Shown piece by piece: positions 7,844-15,011 of a stretch of 28,279 bases of DNA. The position numbers and the translations under genes were made by a program. The DNA comes from Longibacter sp051155795 (GTDB lineage Bacteria > Bacteroidota > Rhodothermia > Rhodothermales > Salinibacteraceae). The first letter of the stretch is position 1, and every line of letters begins with the position of its first letter. The notes beneath the pieces are model-generated. The model saw nothing but the letters and a program-made list of their open reading frames with translations. It did not search any database and was not told the origin of the DNA. The DNA is taken from assembly GCF_051155795.1 (NCBI RefSeq), contig NZ_DAXETW010000009.1:1-28279 (forward strand), in the 5' to 3' direction.

Positions 7844-7870
7844 CCGTGAGAAATCAATCGGCTCTCACGG
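7844..7870 (-). terminator. Possible terminator hairpin of the ribosomal protein cluster
   Basis: The perfect 8-bp inverted repeat CCGTGAGA (7844-7851) with TCTCACGG (7863-7870) lies 11 bases past the DUF4295 stop. No T-run follows on the minus strand, so termination here is only plausible. Confidence 0.4.
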
Positions 7871-7880
7871 AGACCACCGC

Positions 7881-8033
7881 TTACTTCTTAGCGGCGCTCA
7901 GCTCGTCCTGCACATTGTCGAGTGGCACCACCTTCTGCTTGAAGCTGTAGTGGCCGTTCTCTTTTTTCTGCGCAACGATGATCTTCGCCATCTTTCGCGA
8001 AGCCGCGCCTTTTTTACCTTTCGTCTTTGCCAT
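7881..8033 (-). CDS. DUF4295 family protein (Bacteroidota ribosome-associated small protein)
   Basis: The short frame codes for 50 very basic residues, MAKTKGKKGAASRKMAKII then VAQKKENGHYSFKQKVVPLD and an acidic-to-basic tail ending AAKK. The pattern of a Lys-rich start, a strand pair around HYSFKQKVVP, and a NVQDELS end is that of DUF4295. In Bacteroidota this family sits directly behind rpmB and rpmG, as here. I recall that a new large-subunit protein, bL38, was found in the Flavobacterium ribosome and may be this family; I could not check that. It lies 96 bases after rpmG, so the three are probably one transcript. It is too short for many gene finders. Confidence 0.88.
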   Translation of the reverse strand: MAKTKGKKGAASRKMAKIIVAQKKENGHYSFKQKVVPLDNVQDELSAAKK

Positions 8034-8129
8034 GACTCTGCCTTCCTGATCGCGTGATTCAGAGATTATGCCTGCACCCGGCGTCGCCCGTCCATACGGA
8101 CAGCGACCGTTTCACCGGCGGTCAGGCTG

Positions 8130-8294
8130 CTATTTCTTCTCCCGGTGGAGCGTATGCTTACGAAGAACCGGGTTGTACTTTTTCAGCTCGAGCCGATCGG
8201 AGGTATTCCGACGGTTCTTGGTCGTGTGATACCGCGACGTGCCCGGGGCTTCGGTGCACTCGAGGATGACCTGGATGCGATTGCCTTTAGCCAT
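8130..8294 (-). CDS. rpmG: 50S ribosomal protein L33 (bL33)
   Basis: The 54-aa product MAKGNRIQVILECTEA.. has the L33 pattern: a strand with ILECTE, then SRYHTTKNRRNTSDRLELKKYNP and a basic end VLRKHTLHREKK. Only one Cys is present (in ECTE), so this is the zinc-free form that lacks the two CxxC pairs. It is the middle gene of rpmB-rpmG-DUF4295. The start ATG is at 8292-8294, with no Shine-Dalgarno sequence; a short heptamer repeat lies directly upstream. Confidence 0.95.
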   Translation of the reverse strand: MAKGNRIQVILECTEAPGTSRYHTTKNRRNTSDRLELKKYNPVLRKHTLHREKK

Positions 8295-8299
8295 TAGTC

Positions 8300-8320
8300 T
8301 TCAGTGTTCAATGTTCAGAA
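8300..8320. repeat. Short heptamer tandem repeat between rpmB and rpmG
   Basis: Three 7-base units, TTCAGTG, TTCAATG and TTCAGAA, stand in a row a few bases upstream of the rpmG start codon. The units are similar rather than identical. The role is unknown; the position is in the rpmG leader. Confidence 0.6.
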
Positions 8321-8395
8321 CGACGCGAAGGAGGACGGCCCCGGGCCGCAGGACGTCACGAGCGACCGGAGCGATAACGACACCGGAGCGGTGCG

Positions 8396-8632
8396 TCACA
8401 CGTTGATGCCCTGCGCGCGGGCTTCCTTCAGCACCGCTTCAATACCCTTCTTGTTGATCGTCTTCAGCGTCTTGGCCGACACCTTCAGCGTGATCCAGCG
8501 ATCTTCCGAAGGGATGTAAAACCGCTTCTTCTGCAGGTTGCGCTGGAAACGCCGCTTCGTCTTGTTGTTCGACTTGGAAACGTTGTTTCCCGTCACCGGT
8601 CCCTTGCCGGTCAGGTCATCTTTGCGGGCCAT
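8396..8632 (-). CDS. rpmB: 50S ribosomal protein L28 (bL28)
   Basis: With the start at 8630-8632 the product is 78 aa, the usual L28 length; an open frame upstream adds residues foreign to the family. L28 features are KGPVTGNNVSKSNNKTKRRFQRNLQKKRFYI, a second strand pair WITLKVSAKTLKTI, and the end NKKGIEAVLKEA. The usual MSRxCxxTGK start has become MARKDDLTGK, so the N-terminal Cys is absent. It heads the rpmB-rpmG-DUF4295 set, 101 bases before rpmG. Confidence 0.96.
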   Translation of the reverse strand: MARKDDLTGKGPVTGNNVSKSNNKTKRRFQRNLQKKRFYIPSEDRWITLKVSAKTLKTINKKGIEAVLKEARAQGINV

Positions 8633-8868
8633 GAGTACGCCTTCGTCTTCTAGGAAATTGCCGCGTGCGTCGTGTGGAAAAAACTGCCCCCGGACCCTGC
8701 GATGACAACCATCGCGAGCGTCGCGTGGACAGTCTCTTTGAAGTATGACAAACGGGAAAATGTTTATGAAGAAGCCGCAGAAAGGGCGTTGTTCCGGTTG
8801 CGCGGTGCCGATTTCACGGTTCGACCACGAAATCCGGGATCCAGATCGCCCGGGCGGCACTGCCCCGT

Positions 8869-9696
8869 TCATGCGTCGCTGCTGCGTCCGTCACCGGCGC
8901 CGTTGTTCGACAGAGCCGGTGTAACGCCGGGCGTGAGAAACTCGAACAGGGTGTCGCCGCGCAGCCCGAGCCGGAGCGTCTCCAGCGGGATGACCTCCTG
9001 CGGCTGAATGTTGCCAAGGTTCACGTTCGCGCCCTGGTGCTTGATGAACCAGACCTGCTGCATCTTATTGGGCGCCTCGAAAATGATATCGGACGGGTCG
9101 ACGCGGGCGACGATTTCGTCGACGAGGCCGGTCCGAATCTCGCCGTTCGGACGGAAGAGACCCGCGGTCCCGGTCTCGCGCGACTCGGCAATCACCTTCC
9201 AGCTCCCGGCTTCGAGCTCCGCCTGCATCGCCTCCACCCAGCGGTATGGCGGCATGATGTTGTTGGCGTCCTTCGAGCCGACCTCGCTCAGCACGCGAAA
9301 GTCCTTCGCAAACGACGAGATCACCTCCAGCTTTTCCTCATGGGCCATGGATACCGAGCCGTCGGAAATCTCGACGTGCTCCACGCCGAGGTCGTCCAGC
9401 ATGCGACGGTACGTATCGAGCTGATCCCGCAGGAAGAACGCTTCGAAGAGCGTCCCGCCGAAGTAAATCGGGATATCTGCCTCCTGATAGATCGCGAGCT
9501 TCTTCTCCAGGTTGGGCGTGATCACCGCCGTCCCCCAGCCAAGCTTGACAACATCGATGTACTCGGCGTTGACTTCAAGGATGTCTTCCACCTGTCGAGG
9601 AGCCAGCGCCTTATCCAGCATGTGGGTAAGGCCACGGCTGCGCGGCTTGGACGGGCGCTTCGGAAGACCAATGACGTTGTATTCGTCGCGTATCAT
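8869..9696 (-). CDS. comA: Phosphosulfolactate synthase (ComA family)
   Basis: The 275-aa product matches the TIM-barrel family that adds sulfite to phosphoenolpyruvate to make (2R)-phospho-3-sulfolactate, the first step of coenzyme M synthesis in methanogens. Family features are RSRGLTHMLDKALAP near the start, VDVVKLGWGTAVI, IYFGGTLFEAF, VEHVEISDGSVSM, LSEVGSKDA and a closing FEAPNKMQQVWFIKHQGANVNLGNI. In bacteria the product leads to sulfolactate. Sulfonated lipids and sulfonates occur in Salinibacter relatives, but their known route runs through cysteate, so the purpose here is open. It follows the LolC/E-type gene by 87 bases on the same strand. This ComA is not a competence protein. Confidence 0.88.
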   Translation of the reverse strand: MIRDEYNVIGLPKRPSKPRSRGLTHMLDKALAPRQVEDILEVNAEYIDVVKLGWGTAVITPNLEKKLAIYQEADIPIYFGGTLFEAFFLRDQLDTYRRMLDDLGVEHVEISDGSVSMAHEEKLEVISSFAKDFRVLSEVGSKDANNIMPPYRWVEAMQAELEAGSWKVIAESRETGTAGLFRPNGEIRTGLVDEIVARVDPSDIIFEAPNKMQQVWFIKHQGANVNLGNIQPQEVIPLETLRLGLRGDTLFEFLTPGVTPALSNNGAGDGRSSDA

Positions 9697-9783
9697 GGTT
9701 GGTGAAAATCGGGGAGAAGGTTGAGCGGGTGCGTTCGTGCCGTACGGACCGACTGCCGGAACGAAACAGGATGACGGGGACAG

Positions 9784-11046
9784 TCAGGTGTCCAGATGAA
9801 CGGCCTGCGCCGGCTCGATGGCTGCGGCCCGCGCGGCGGGATAAACCGCAGCAAGCACGCAGAGGGCGAACGATACCGCGGCAATGACCACGATATCGAG
9901 CGGCTGAATCACTACAGGATAGGCATCGATCATGAATGATTCGGCCTGAGCCATGGGAACGAGCTTGAAATGTTGCTGAATGAGGGCCAGACCGAGGCCC
10001 AAAACAAGCCCCAATCCCGTGCCAACGCCGCCAATAAGGGCGCCCTCCGTCAGGAAAATGCGTTTAATGTTTGACTGCGACACGCCCATCGCCCGGAGGA
10101 CGCCCACGTCTCGCCGCTTTTCGATCACGACCATCGTGAGGGACCCGACGATGTTGAACGCGGCTACGACCACAATGAGGATAAGAATGGCCGACGCCCC
10201 CCACTTCTCGAGCCGCATTACGTCATAGAGCGACTTCTGCAGGTCGTACCACGTCTGCACCTCGAACCGGGCGCCATCCAGTTGCCCCTGGAGCTTCGCC
10301 TTCACCGCATCCGCCTGATCCAGGTTCTGGATGCGCAGATCCACGCCCGACACACGTGAGCCGGTCTGGAAAAGGCGCTGTGCCTCCTCCAGACCGATGA
10401 AGACGTGGCTCTGGTCGAAGGCGGCCTGGACCTCGAACAGGCCGCGCACCTCGAAGCGCCGCACCGGCGGCACACCGAAGACCTGCGTCAGCATCCGCTC
10501 GATGGAAGGGGCGGACAGCAGCCCAACGTTGCTCGCCGACTGGTTGGAACCGCCGGGATACAGCCCCAGGCGGTTGCCGAGCCCCATTCCTGCGACGAGA
10601 CCGGGGACGCCGTTGCGCGTCGAAACGTCAAACGACCCGAACCCGGTCTGCTGGACGACTTCGGTCTCTTCTGCCATCGTCGCCGGGTCCACGCCCCGAA
10701 CAACCACGACGCGATTGGCCGGACCGCCGTCATGTACCAGCAGCGCCTTGCCTTCCACGTACGGCGCCGCAGCCACCACTTCGTCCATTTCGCGCGCCAG
10801 CGCCACGAGGGAGTCCGCGTTCGCTACGCCTCGCGCATCGGTGCTAACGACCCGTACGTGCGGATCGATGGACACGAGCAGGTCGCGGACGAAGTCGTAG
10901 AACCCGTTCATTACCGATAGAACAACGATCAGCGCGGCTACGCCGAGCGTCACTCCCGTCATCGAGATCCCCGTGATGATGGAAATCAGAGACACGTCGC
11001 GCCGGCTGAACAGGTAGCGACGGGCAATTTGAAGTCGGTAATCCAC
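9784..11046 (-). CDS. LolC/LolE-type ABC permease (lipoprotein release)
   Basis: The 420-aa product starts at a GTG and opens with the LolC/E signature RLQIARRYLFSRRDVSLISIITGISMTGVTLGVAALIVVLSVMNG. This gives one N-terminal helix, then a periplasmic domain (about 50-270), then three C-terminal helices (ILILIVVVAAFNIVGSLTMV; GGVGTGLGLVLGLGLALIQ; IVVIAAVSFALCVLAAVYP). KRRDVGVLRAMGVS is the coupling helix. LolCDE lifts lipoproteins from the inner membrane toward the outer membrane. No ATPase gene lies next to it, so its LolD partner must be encoded elsewhere; a single permease probably forms a homodimer, as in other bacteria with one lolC/E gene. The gene before it encodes a secreted protein. 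Confidence 0.9.
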   Translation of the reverse strand: MDYRLQIARRYLFSRRDVSLISIITGISMTGVTLGVAALIVVLSVMNGFYDFVRDLLVSIDPHVRVVSTDARGVANADSLVALAREMDEVVAAAPYVEGKALLVHDGGPANRVVVVRGVDPATMAEETEVVQQTGFGSFDVSTRNGVPGLVAGMGLGNRLGLYPGGSNQSASNVGLLSAPSIERMLTQVFGVPPVRRFEVRGLFEVQAAFDQSHVFIGLEEAQRLFQTGSRVSGVDLRIQNLDQADAVKAKLQGQLDGARFEVQTWYDLQKSLYDVMRLEKWGASAILILIVVVAAFNIVGSLTMVVIEKRRDVGVLRAMGVSQSNIKRIFLTEGALIGGVGTGLGLVLGLGLALIQQHFKLVPMAQAESFMIDAYPVVIQPLDIVVIAAVSFALCVLAAVYPAARAAAIEPAQAVHLDT

Positions 11047-11074
11047 GAGACTGGGGCGACAGCAGAAGCGGGCG

Positions 11075-11899
11075 TTACTCGCTAAGCATCGGCGTAGGGG
11101 AGGTGAAGGCGTCGTCCGGCACGTCGGTCGGAGCCCGGAGTTCGTTCGTCAAGATCGCCCGCTGTCGGCCTTCATGCCGTTCGGCAAGCCGGACTTCCCC
11201 GCCGGGCGCGGAAAGCGCCACGTACCCCGTCCAGTCGAACGCAGCCGGGGTCGCGTCGGCCGCCATGCTCTGAAGGCGAAAGGCCCACCGGTCGAGAAGG
11301 CCCGTCTCCTTGTTCACGTAGAGCCAGTACTCGTCGTCCGGCGTCAGGCCGACGTCACCAAACGTCAGGTGGATCACGTCGTGCCCGGCCTGTGAGGAGT
11401 CGGCAACGTACGACCGGTTGACGCCCTCATCGAACACCTTCAACGGGGCGAGGAGCCAGTACGTGTCGTTGATAAAGCGCTGGTAGCCGGTCTGCAGAAG
11501 GGATGCCTTTTCCTCGCCGCTGACCTCTTCGCCGCCCTGGTATACCGTGCCGGTGACGCTACCGGGACTCGACGCATCCGTCTGAACGATGATGACGGTC
11601 TGCGCGGTGTCTGGAAGTTCGATCCGGTACGCACCGGTCTGCCGGTTCCACAGATTCCGGGCGACGAGCTGGGTCTGACCGCCCCCTTCAACGGCGAAGT
11701 CGAACCGCAGGTAGGGCAGCGTCTCCCACGCATCGAGGCCGTGCGCTTCCACCATGCGCTGGGCGATGGTGTCTGCCTTCGACGGATCGGTGTCCTGCGC
11801 GCTTGCCGGCATCGCGAGCCCGGCTGTGACGAGCAGGATCAGACTCGCAAGGAGAAGGGGACGAACGGTATTTCGGGCGGAGATTTGTATACCGGACAT
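11075..11899 (-). CDS. Secreted protein, DUF6503-like
   Basis: The ATG at 11897-11899 gives 274 aa with a signal peptide (basic start, LLLASLILLVTAGLA, cleavage after MPASA); an earlier in-frame ATG adds 16 residues in front of it. The mature part starts with a helix (ADTIAQRMVEAHGLDAWE) and continues as long beta-strands. A pattern of YWLLAPLKVFDEG, then DVIHLTFGDVGLTPDDEYWLYVNKETGLLDRW resembles Bacteroidota DUF6503 proteins and, more loosely, the LolA/LolB-like fold that carries lipid. It stands 28 bases upstream of a LolC/E permease in the same direction. A link to lipoprotein or lipid transport is inferred from that position only. Confidence 0.7.
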   Translation of the reverse strand: MSGIQISARNTVRPLLLASLILLVTAGLAMPASAQDTDPSKADTIAQRMVEAHGLDAWETLPYLRFDFAVEGGGQTQLVARNLWNRQTGAYRIELPDTAQTVIIVQTDASSPGSVTGTVYQGGEEVSGEEKASLLQTGYQRFINDTYWLLAPLKVFDEGVNRSYVADSSQAGHDVIHLTFGDVGLTPDDEYWLYVNKETGLLDRWAFRLQSMAADATPAAFDWTGYVALSAPGGEVRLAERHEGRQRAILTNELRAPTDVPDDAFTSPTPMLSE

Positions 11900-12058
11900 G
11901 ACGCTAAAAGCGGAGTTATCAACAGGTTGTGGACGGGCCGTGGACAACCGGCAGCATGTGCGAAGACCGACCTGAAACGTACGGCACGGCGATGTGGATT
12001 CGCAGACGATCGACGGGTCGTTTCGTCAGCTTCACATCCGACGCCCGACTCTGCAGGG

Positions 12059-13156
12059 TCAAACGTTGAAGCGGAAGAGCATCACGTCGCCATCCTTCAC
12101 CTCGTACTCTTTGCCCTCCGCGCGCATCACACCGGCCTTCCGCGCTGCGGCTTCAGAACCGTGCTCTTCGTAGTCGGAGAAATGGATCGTCTCTGCCTTG
12201 ATGAAGCCCTTCTCGAAGTCCGAATGGATCTTCCCGGCCGCCTGTGGGGCATGCAGGCCGCGGGTCAGCTGCCAGGCCCGCGCCTCCTTCGGCCCGGCCG
12301 TAAAGAAGGTGATGAGCCCGAGGAGGTCGTACGCCGCCTTGATCAGGCGCTCGAGACCCGACTGCTCGAGTCCCATTTCCTCGAGAAACAGACGCCGCTC
12401 CTCCGGATCGTCGAGCTGGGCAATCTGGGATTCGACTTCAGCCGAAATCACGACCACCTCAGATCCCTCGGCATCGGCGACCTCTCGAACGGCATCGACA
12501 TGCTCGTTTCCGTCTGGCAGCGCGCTCTCGTCCACGTTCGCGGCGTAGAGAACGGGCTTGCTCGTCAACAGGAACAGCTCGTCGACGATCTCCTGCTCCC
12601 ATTCCCGGCCCTCGAAAGACCGCGCCGGGTGCCCGTCGCTCAGGTGGTCATGCAGCTTCTCGCAAACCTCCAGCTCCTTAACGGCCTCTTTGTCGCCGCT
12701 CTTCGCGGGTTTCCGCTGCTTCTCGATCCGCTTTTCGACCGACTCCATATCCTTCAACAGGAGCTCGGTGTTGATCACCTCGATGTCGCGCACCGGGTCC
12801 ACCGAACCGGACACGTGAACCACGTTTTCGTCGTCAAAGCAGCGCACGACGTGAACGATGGCGTCGACCTCGCGGATGTTCGCGAGAAACTTGTTGCCGA
12901 GGCCCTCGCCCTCGGATGCGCCCTCCACAAGGCCGGCGATGTCGAAGAACTCGATGGTCGCCGGCGTCACCTCGGCGGATTCCGCCATCTCAGCCAGCGT
13001 ATCGAGACGATCATCCGGAACCGGCACGACGCCAACGTTCGGGTCGATGGTACAAAACGGATAGTTGGCCGACTCGGCGCCGGCATTACTCAGCGCGTTG
13101 AAAATGGTCGATTTGCCGACGTTGGGCAGACCGACGAGGCCGCAGCGAAGCGCCAT
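12059..13156 (-). CDS. ychF: YchF/Ola1 family ATPase
   Basis: The start at 13154-13156 gives 365 aa, the family length; an upstream extension of 26 residues with a Cys run looks untranslated. The G1 motif is GLPNVGKST (about residues 8-16), Switch II lies in FFDIAGLVEGASEGEGLGNKFL, and NVDE replaces NKxD, the change that makes YchF prefer ATP over GTP. A coiled-coil helical hairpin follows in the middle, and the C-terminal TGS domain contains LITFFTAGPKEARAWQ and DVMLFRFNV. YchF binds ribosomes and affects translation and stress responses. Its leader carries a long imperfect hairpin ending three bases before the start codon. Confidence 0.96.
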   Translation of the reverse strand: MALRCGLVGLPNVGKSTIFNALSNAGAESANYPFCTIDPNVGVVPVPDDRLDTLAEMAESAEVTPATIEFFDIAGLVEGASEGEGLGNKFLANIREVDAIVHVVRCFDDENVVHVSGSVDPVRDIEVINTELLLKDMESVEKRIEKQRKPAKSGDKEAVKELEVCEKLHDHLSDGHPARSFEGREWEQEIVDELFLLTSKPVLYAANVDESALPDGNEHVDAVREVADAEGSEVVVISAEVESQIAQLDDPEERRLFLEEMGLEQSGLERLIKAAYDLLGLITFFTAGPKEARAWQLTRGLHAPQAAGKIHSDFEKGFIKAETIHFSDYEEHGSEAAARKAGVMRAEGKEYEVKDGDVMLFRFNV

Positions 13157-13159
13157 AAA

Positions 13160-13214
13160 CGTACAGGGATCTAAAGGATGCAGACAACAACAGCAGATCT
13201 TTATCTCCCGTACG
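13160..13214 (-). promoter_or_regulatory. Imperfect hairpin in the ychF leader
   Basis: Three paired blocks are spaced alike on both arms: 13160-13164 with 13210-13214 (CGTAC/GTACG), 13166-13169 with 13206-13209 (GGGA/TCCC), and 13172-13176 with 13199-13203 (TAAAG/CTTTA). The structure would end three bases before the ychF start codon and could hide the initiation region. No known riboswitch class is recognised. Confidence 0.4.
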
Positions 13215-13363
13215 ATCCCGCTGTTCCGCGCCACGTGCCCCCTTCACCGCGATTTGGTCGGTTAAAGGCAGCCTGGAGGCTCGAACATGCGAATGTTTAA
13301 ACGGAGGAACGCCCTTACCAACAAAGCCCCCAAAAGCAGGTGCACCGCACCCCATAAAGCACC

Positions 13364-13395
13364 CTCACACATTCATACCTTCACACCCTCAAACC
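13364..13395. repeat. Four-unit octamer tandem repeat
   Basis: Four 8-base units stand in a row: CTCACACA, TTCATACC, TTCACACC and CTCAAACC, consensus YTCAHACM. The array lies between the ychF leader and the stop of the phosphatase gene. A shorter array of the same type is found on the other strand at 26043-26058. Confidence 0.65.
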
Positions 13396-13400
13396 GCACG

Positions 13401-14060
13401 TCACCCTTCATACTCAACGTCCACGAACTCCCGCTCCGGGAGGCGAACGGCTGTCAGGCGTCCCATGCCGGGCTGCATGTGGTAGACGCACCCGGTGTCG
13501 ATCATGATGAGGCGCTCCTTGTTAATCGGCTCGGGCTGCGGCGTGTGTCCACAGACGATCGTTTTGTCCCAGGCATACTCGCTGGCCTCCAGGTGGCCGC
13601 GTTCCCAGAGGAATACCTCTTCGTCGAATTGCTCCAGGTTGTCCTCGACCGAGACATCGGCCTTCAATCCGGCGTGGACAAAGAGAAAGTCGTCGGTTTC
13701 GTAGTAGAGTTCGGTACCGCGCACGAACTCTTGATGGGCCTCCGGAATTTCGACATCCGGCTGGCCGTTCTTCATGTAGCTCTGCAGCGTGGCGATGCCG
13801 CCGTTGACGCGCCACAGATTGAACGCCCCAGCATTCAGATAGCCGAGCATTAGCGACTCATGGTTGCCGCGTAGAAAGGTGCACTCGTGCTCTTCTCTAA
13901 GGTCCAGCAGCCGGTCAATGACTCCTTTCGAATCCGGGCCCCGATCGATGTAATCCCCGACGAACAGCAGATGGTCGTCGTCGGACAGCTCGAGACGTTC
14001 CAGAAGGGCGTCGAGCGACTTGGCACACCCATGAATGTCGCCGATGGCAATGAGGCCCAT
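13401..14060 (-). CDS. PPP-family metallophosphatase (Ser/Thr phosphatase or ApaH-like)
   Basis: The ATG at 14058-14060 gives 219 aa starting MGLIAIGDIHG, directly at the first catalytic motif; an upstream extension adds nothing conserved. Motifs are GDIHG (7-11), GDYIDRGPDS, LRGNHE, FVHAGL and CGHTPQP, all the metal ligands and the catalytic His of the PPP superfamily. Members remove phosphate from proteins or cleave diadenosine tetraphosphate; at this length bacterial PrpA/PrpB-type protein phosphatases are closest. The substrate cannot be told from the sequence. The gene lies alone between ychF and nusB on the same strand, about 190 bases after nusB. Confidence 0.9.
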   Translation of the reverse strand: MGLIAIGDIHGCAKSLDALLERLELSDDDHLLFVGDYIDRGPDSKGVIDRLLDLREEHECTFLRGNHESLMLGYLNAGAFNLWRVNGGIATLQSYMKNGQPDVEIPEAHQEFVRGTELYYETDDFLFVHAGLKADVSVEDNLEQFDEEVFLWERGHLEASEYAWDKTIVCGHTPQPEPINKERLIMIDTGCVYHMQPGMGRLTAVRLPEREFVDVEYEG

Positions 14061-14248
14061 AAGGATTCGCCCTTTCAGGCGGAGCGATGAAATCAAGTCG
14101 AGAAGAGATGGCCAGGAGGGGTGGTTTCAGAAAAACCAAACCTGAAGTGGCCGGGGGAAGAGCCCAGATATTAGGAATATATTAGGACTCCCGCAAAAGA
14201 TCCGACCAAACGTACAGTTCCCGGCGGGTCGGCGTTCGCTTGAAGCTC

Positions 14249-14731
14249 CTATGGGGCCTCCCCTTGTTCTTGCGGAAGATCCATGCCGACGAGGCCACGC
14301 CCGGATTTGTTCAGGCGCCCCTGCTCTTTCAGGTCGGCGAGGGCGGCATCCAGAATGCCGTTGATGAACGTGCCGCTTTTCGGCGTGCTGTACGACTTGG
14401 CAATTTCGATCGCTTCGTCAATCGACACCTTGGGCGGGACGTCCTCCATATGGAGGAGCTCAATCACGGCCATTCGAAGCAAAATGCGATCAACAGGCGT
14501 GATGCGATCGATGTCCCAGTTTTTCGCGTGCTTGCTAATCACGGCATCCGCCTCGCTTCGCGCATCGACGGTTTTCTCGAGGAGCTTGCGCGCAAACTCC
14601 AGTGTGACCGCATCCCCTTCCAGGGCCGGCTCCAGAATGGTGTACACGACGTGCCGCGCGTCTCCACCGCCCATTTCACGGGCGTAGAGGGCCTTCATCA
14701 CGTACTCTCGGGCTTCACGTCGGCTGCTCAT
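14249..14731 (-). CDS. nusB: Transcription antitermination factor NusB
   Basis: The 160-aa all-helical product starts MSSRREAREYVMKALYA, the typical NusB beginning that carries the arginine-rich RNA-binding face. A central DRITPVDRILLRMAVIELLHMEDVPPKVSIDEAIEIAKSYSTPKSGTFINGILDA is the strongest family signature. NusB with NusE (S10) binds boxA RNA and prevents early termination in rRNA operons. A 25-residue tail after the last helix (KEQGRLNKSGRGLVG onward) goes beyond the usual end. No Shine-Dalgarno sequence is visible. Confidence 0.96.
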   Translation of the reverse strand: MSSRREAREYVMKALYAREMGGGDARHVVYTILEPALEGDAVTLEFARKLLEKTVDARSEADAVISKHAKNWDIDRITPVDRILLRMAVIELLHMEDVPPKVSIDEAIEIAKSYSTPKSGTFINGILDAALADLKEQGRLNKSGRGLVGMDLPQEQGEAP

Positions 14732-15011
14732 GTGGTGTTAAAACGCGTCAGATGCTGAGAAAGGGGAGTCCGGAAGGGGGAACGAGCAACCGGGAGTCAA
14801 CCGGTGTACCCAGAAAATCATTGCTCGTATTAGTCAGGCCCGGGCAAGTTCACGTCCTCGCTCCGACTTCATCCACATTTATGTCCGGTAGACCGGGTGC
14901 AGCACCGCCCTCTATGGCAGTACTCGTCGCAGACGTTAGAAAATCCCGGCGCCCGGTGTCTTCCAGGTAGGCATCCAGCATCCCCGTCCATGCCGACACC
15001 GACGAAACGCC

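Noticed and set aside
11913..11946. DnaA-box-like words (TTATCAACA and GTGGAC copies) upstream of the secreted protein gene
   Set aside because: Each has one or two mismatches and there is no AT-rich stretch nearby; the cluster at 17700-18115 is far stronger.
11741..13174. 477-codon open frame on the + strand
   Set aside because: It lies opposite ychF and part of the secreted protein gene, both with clear family motifs; its translation shows no conserved pattern.
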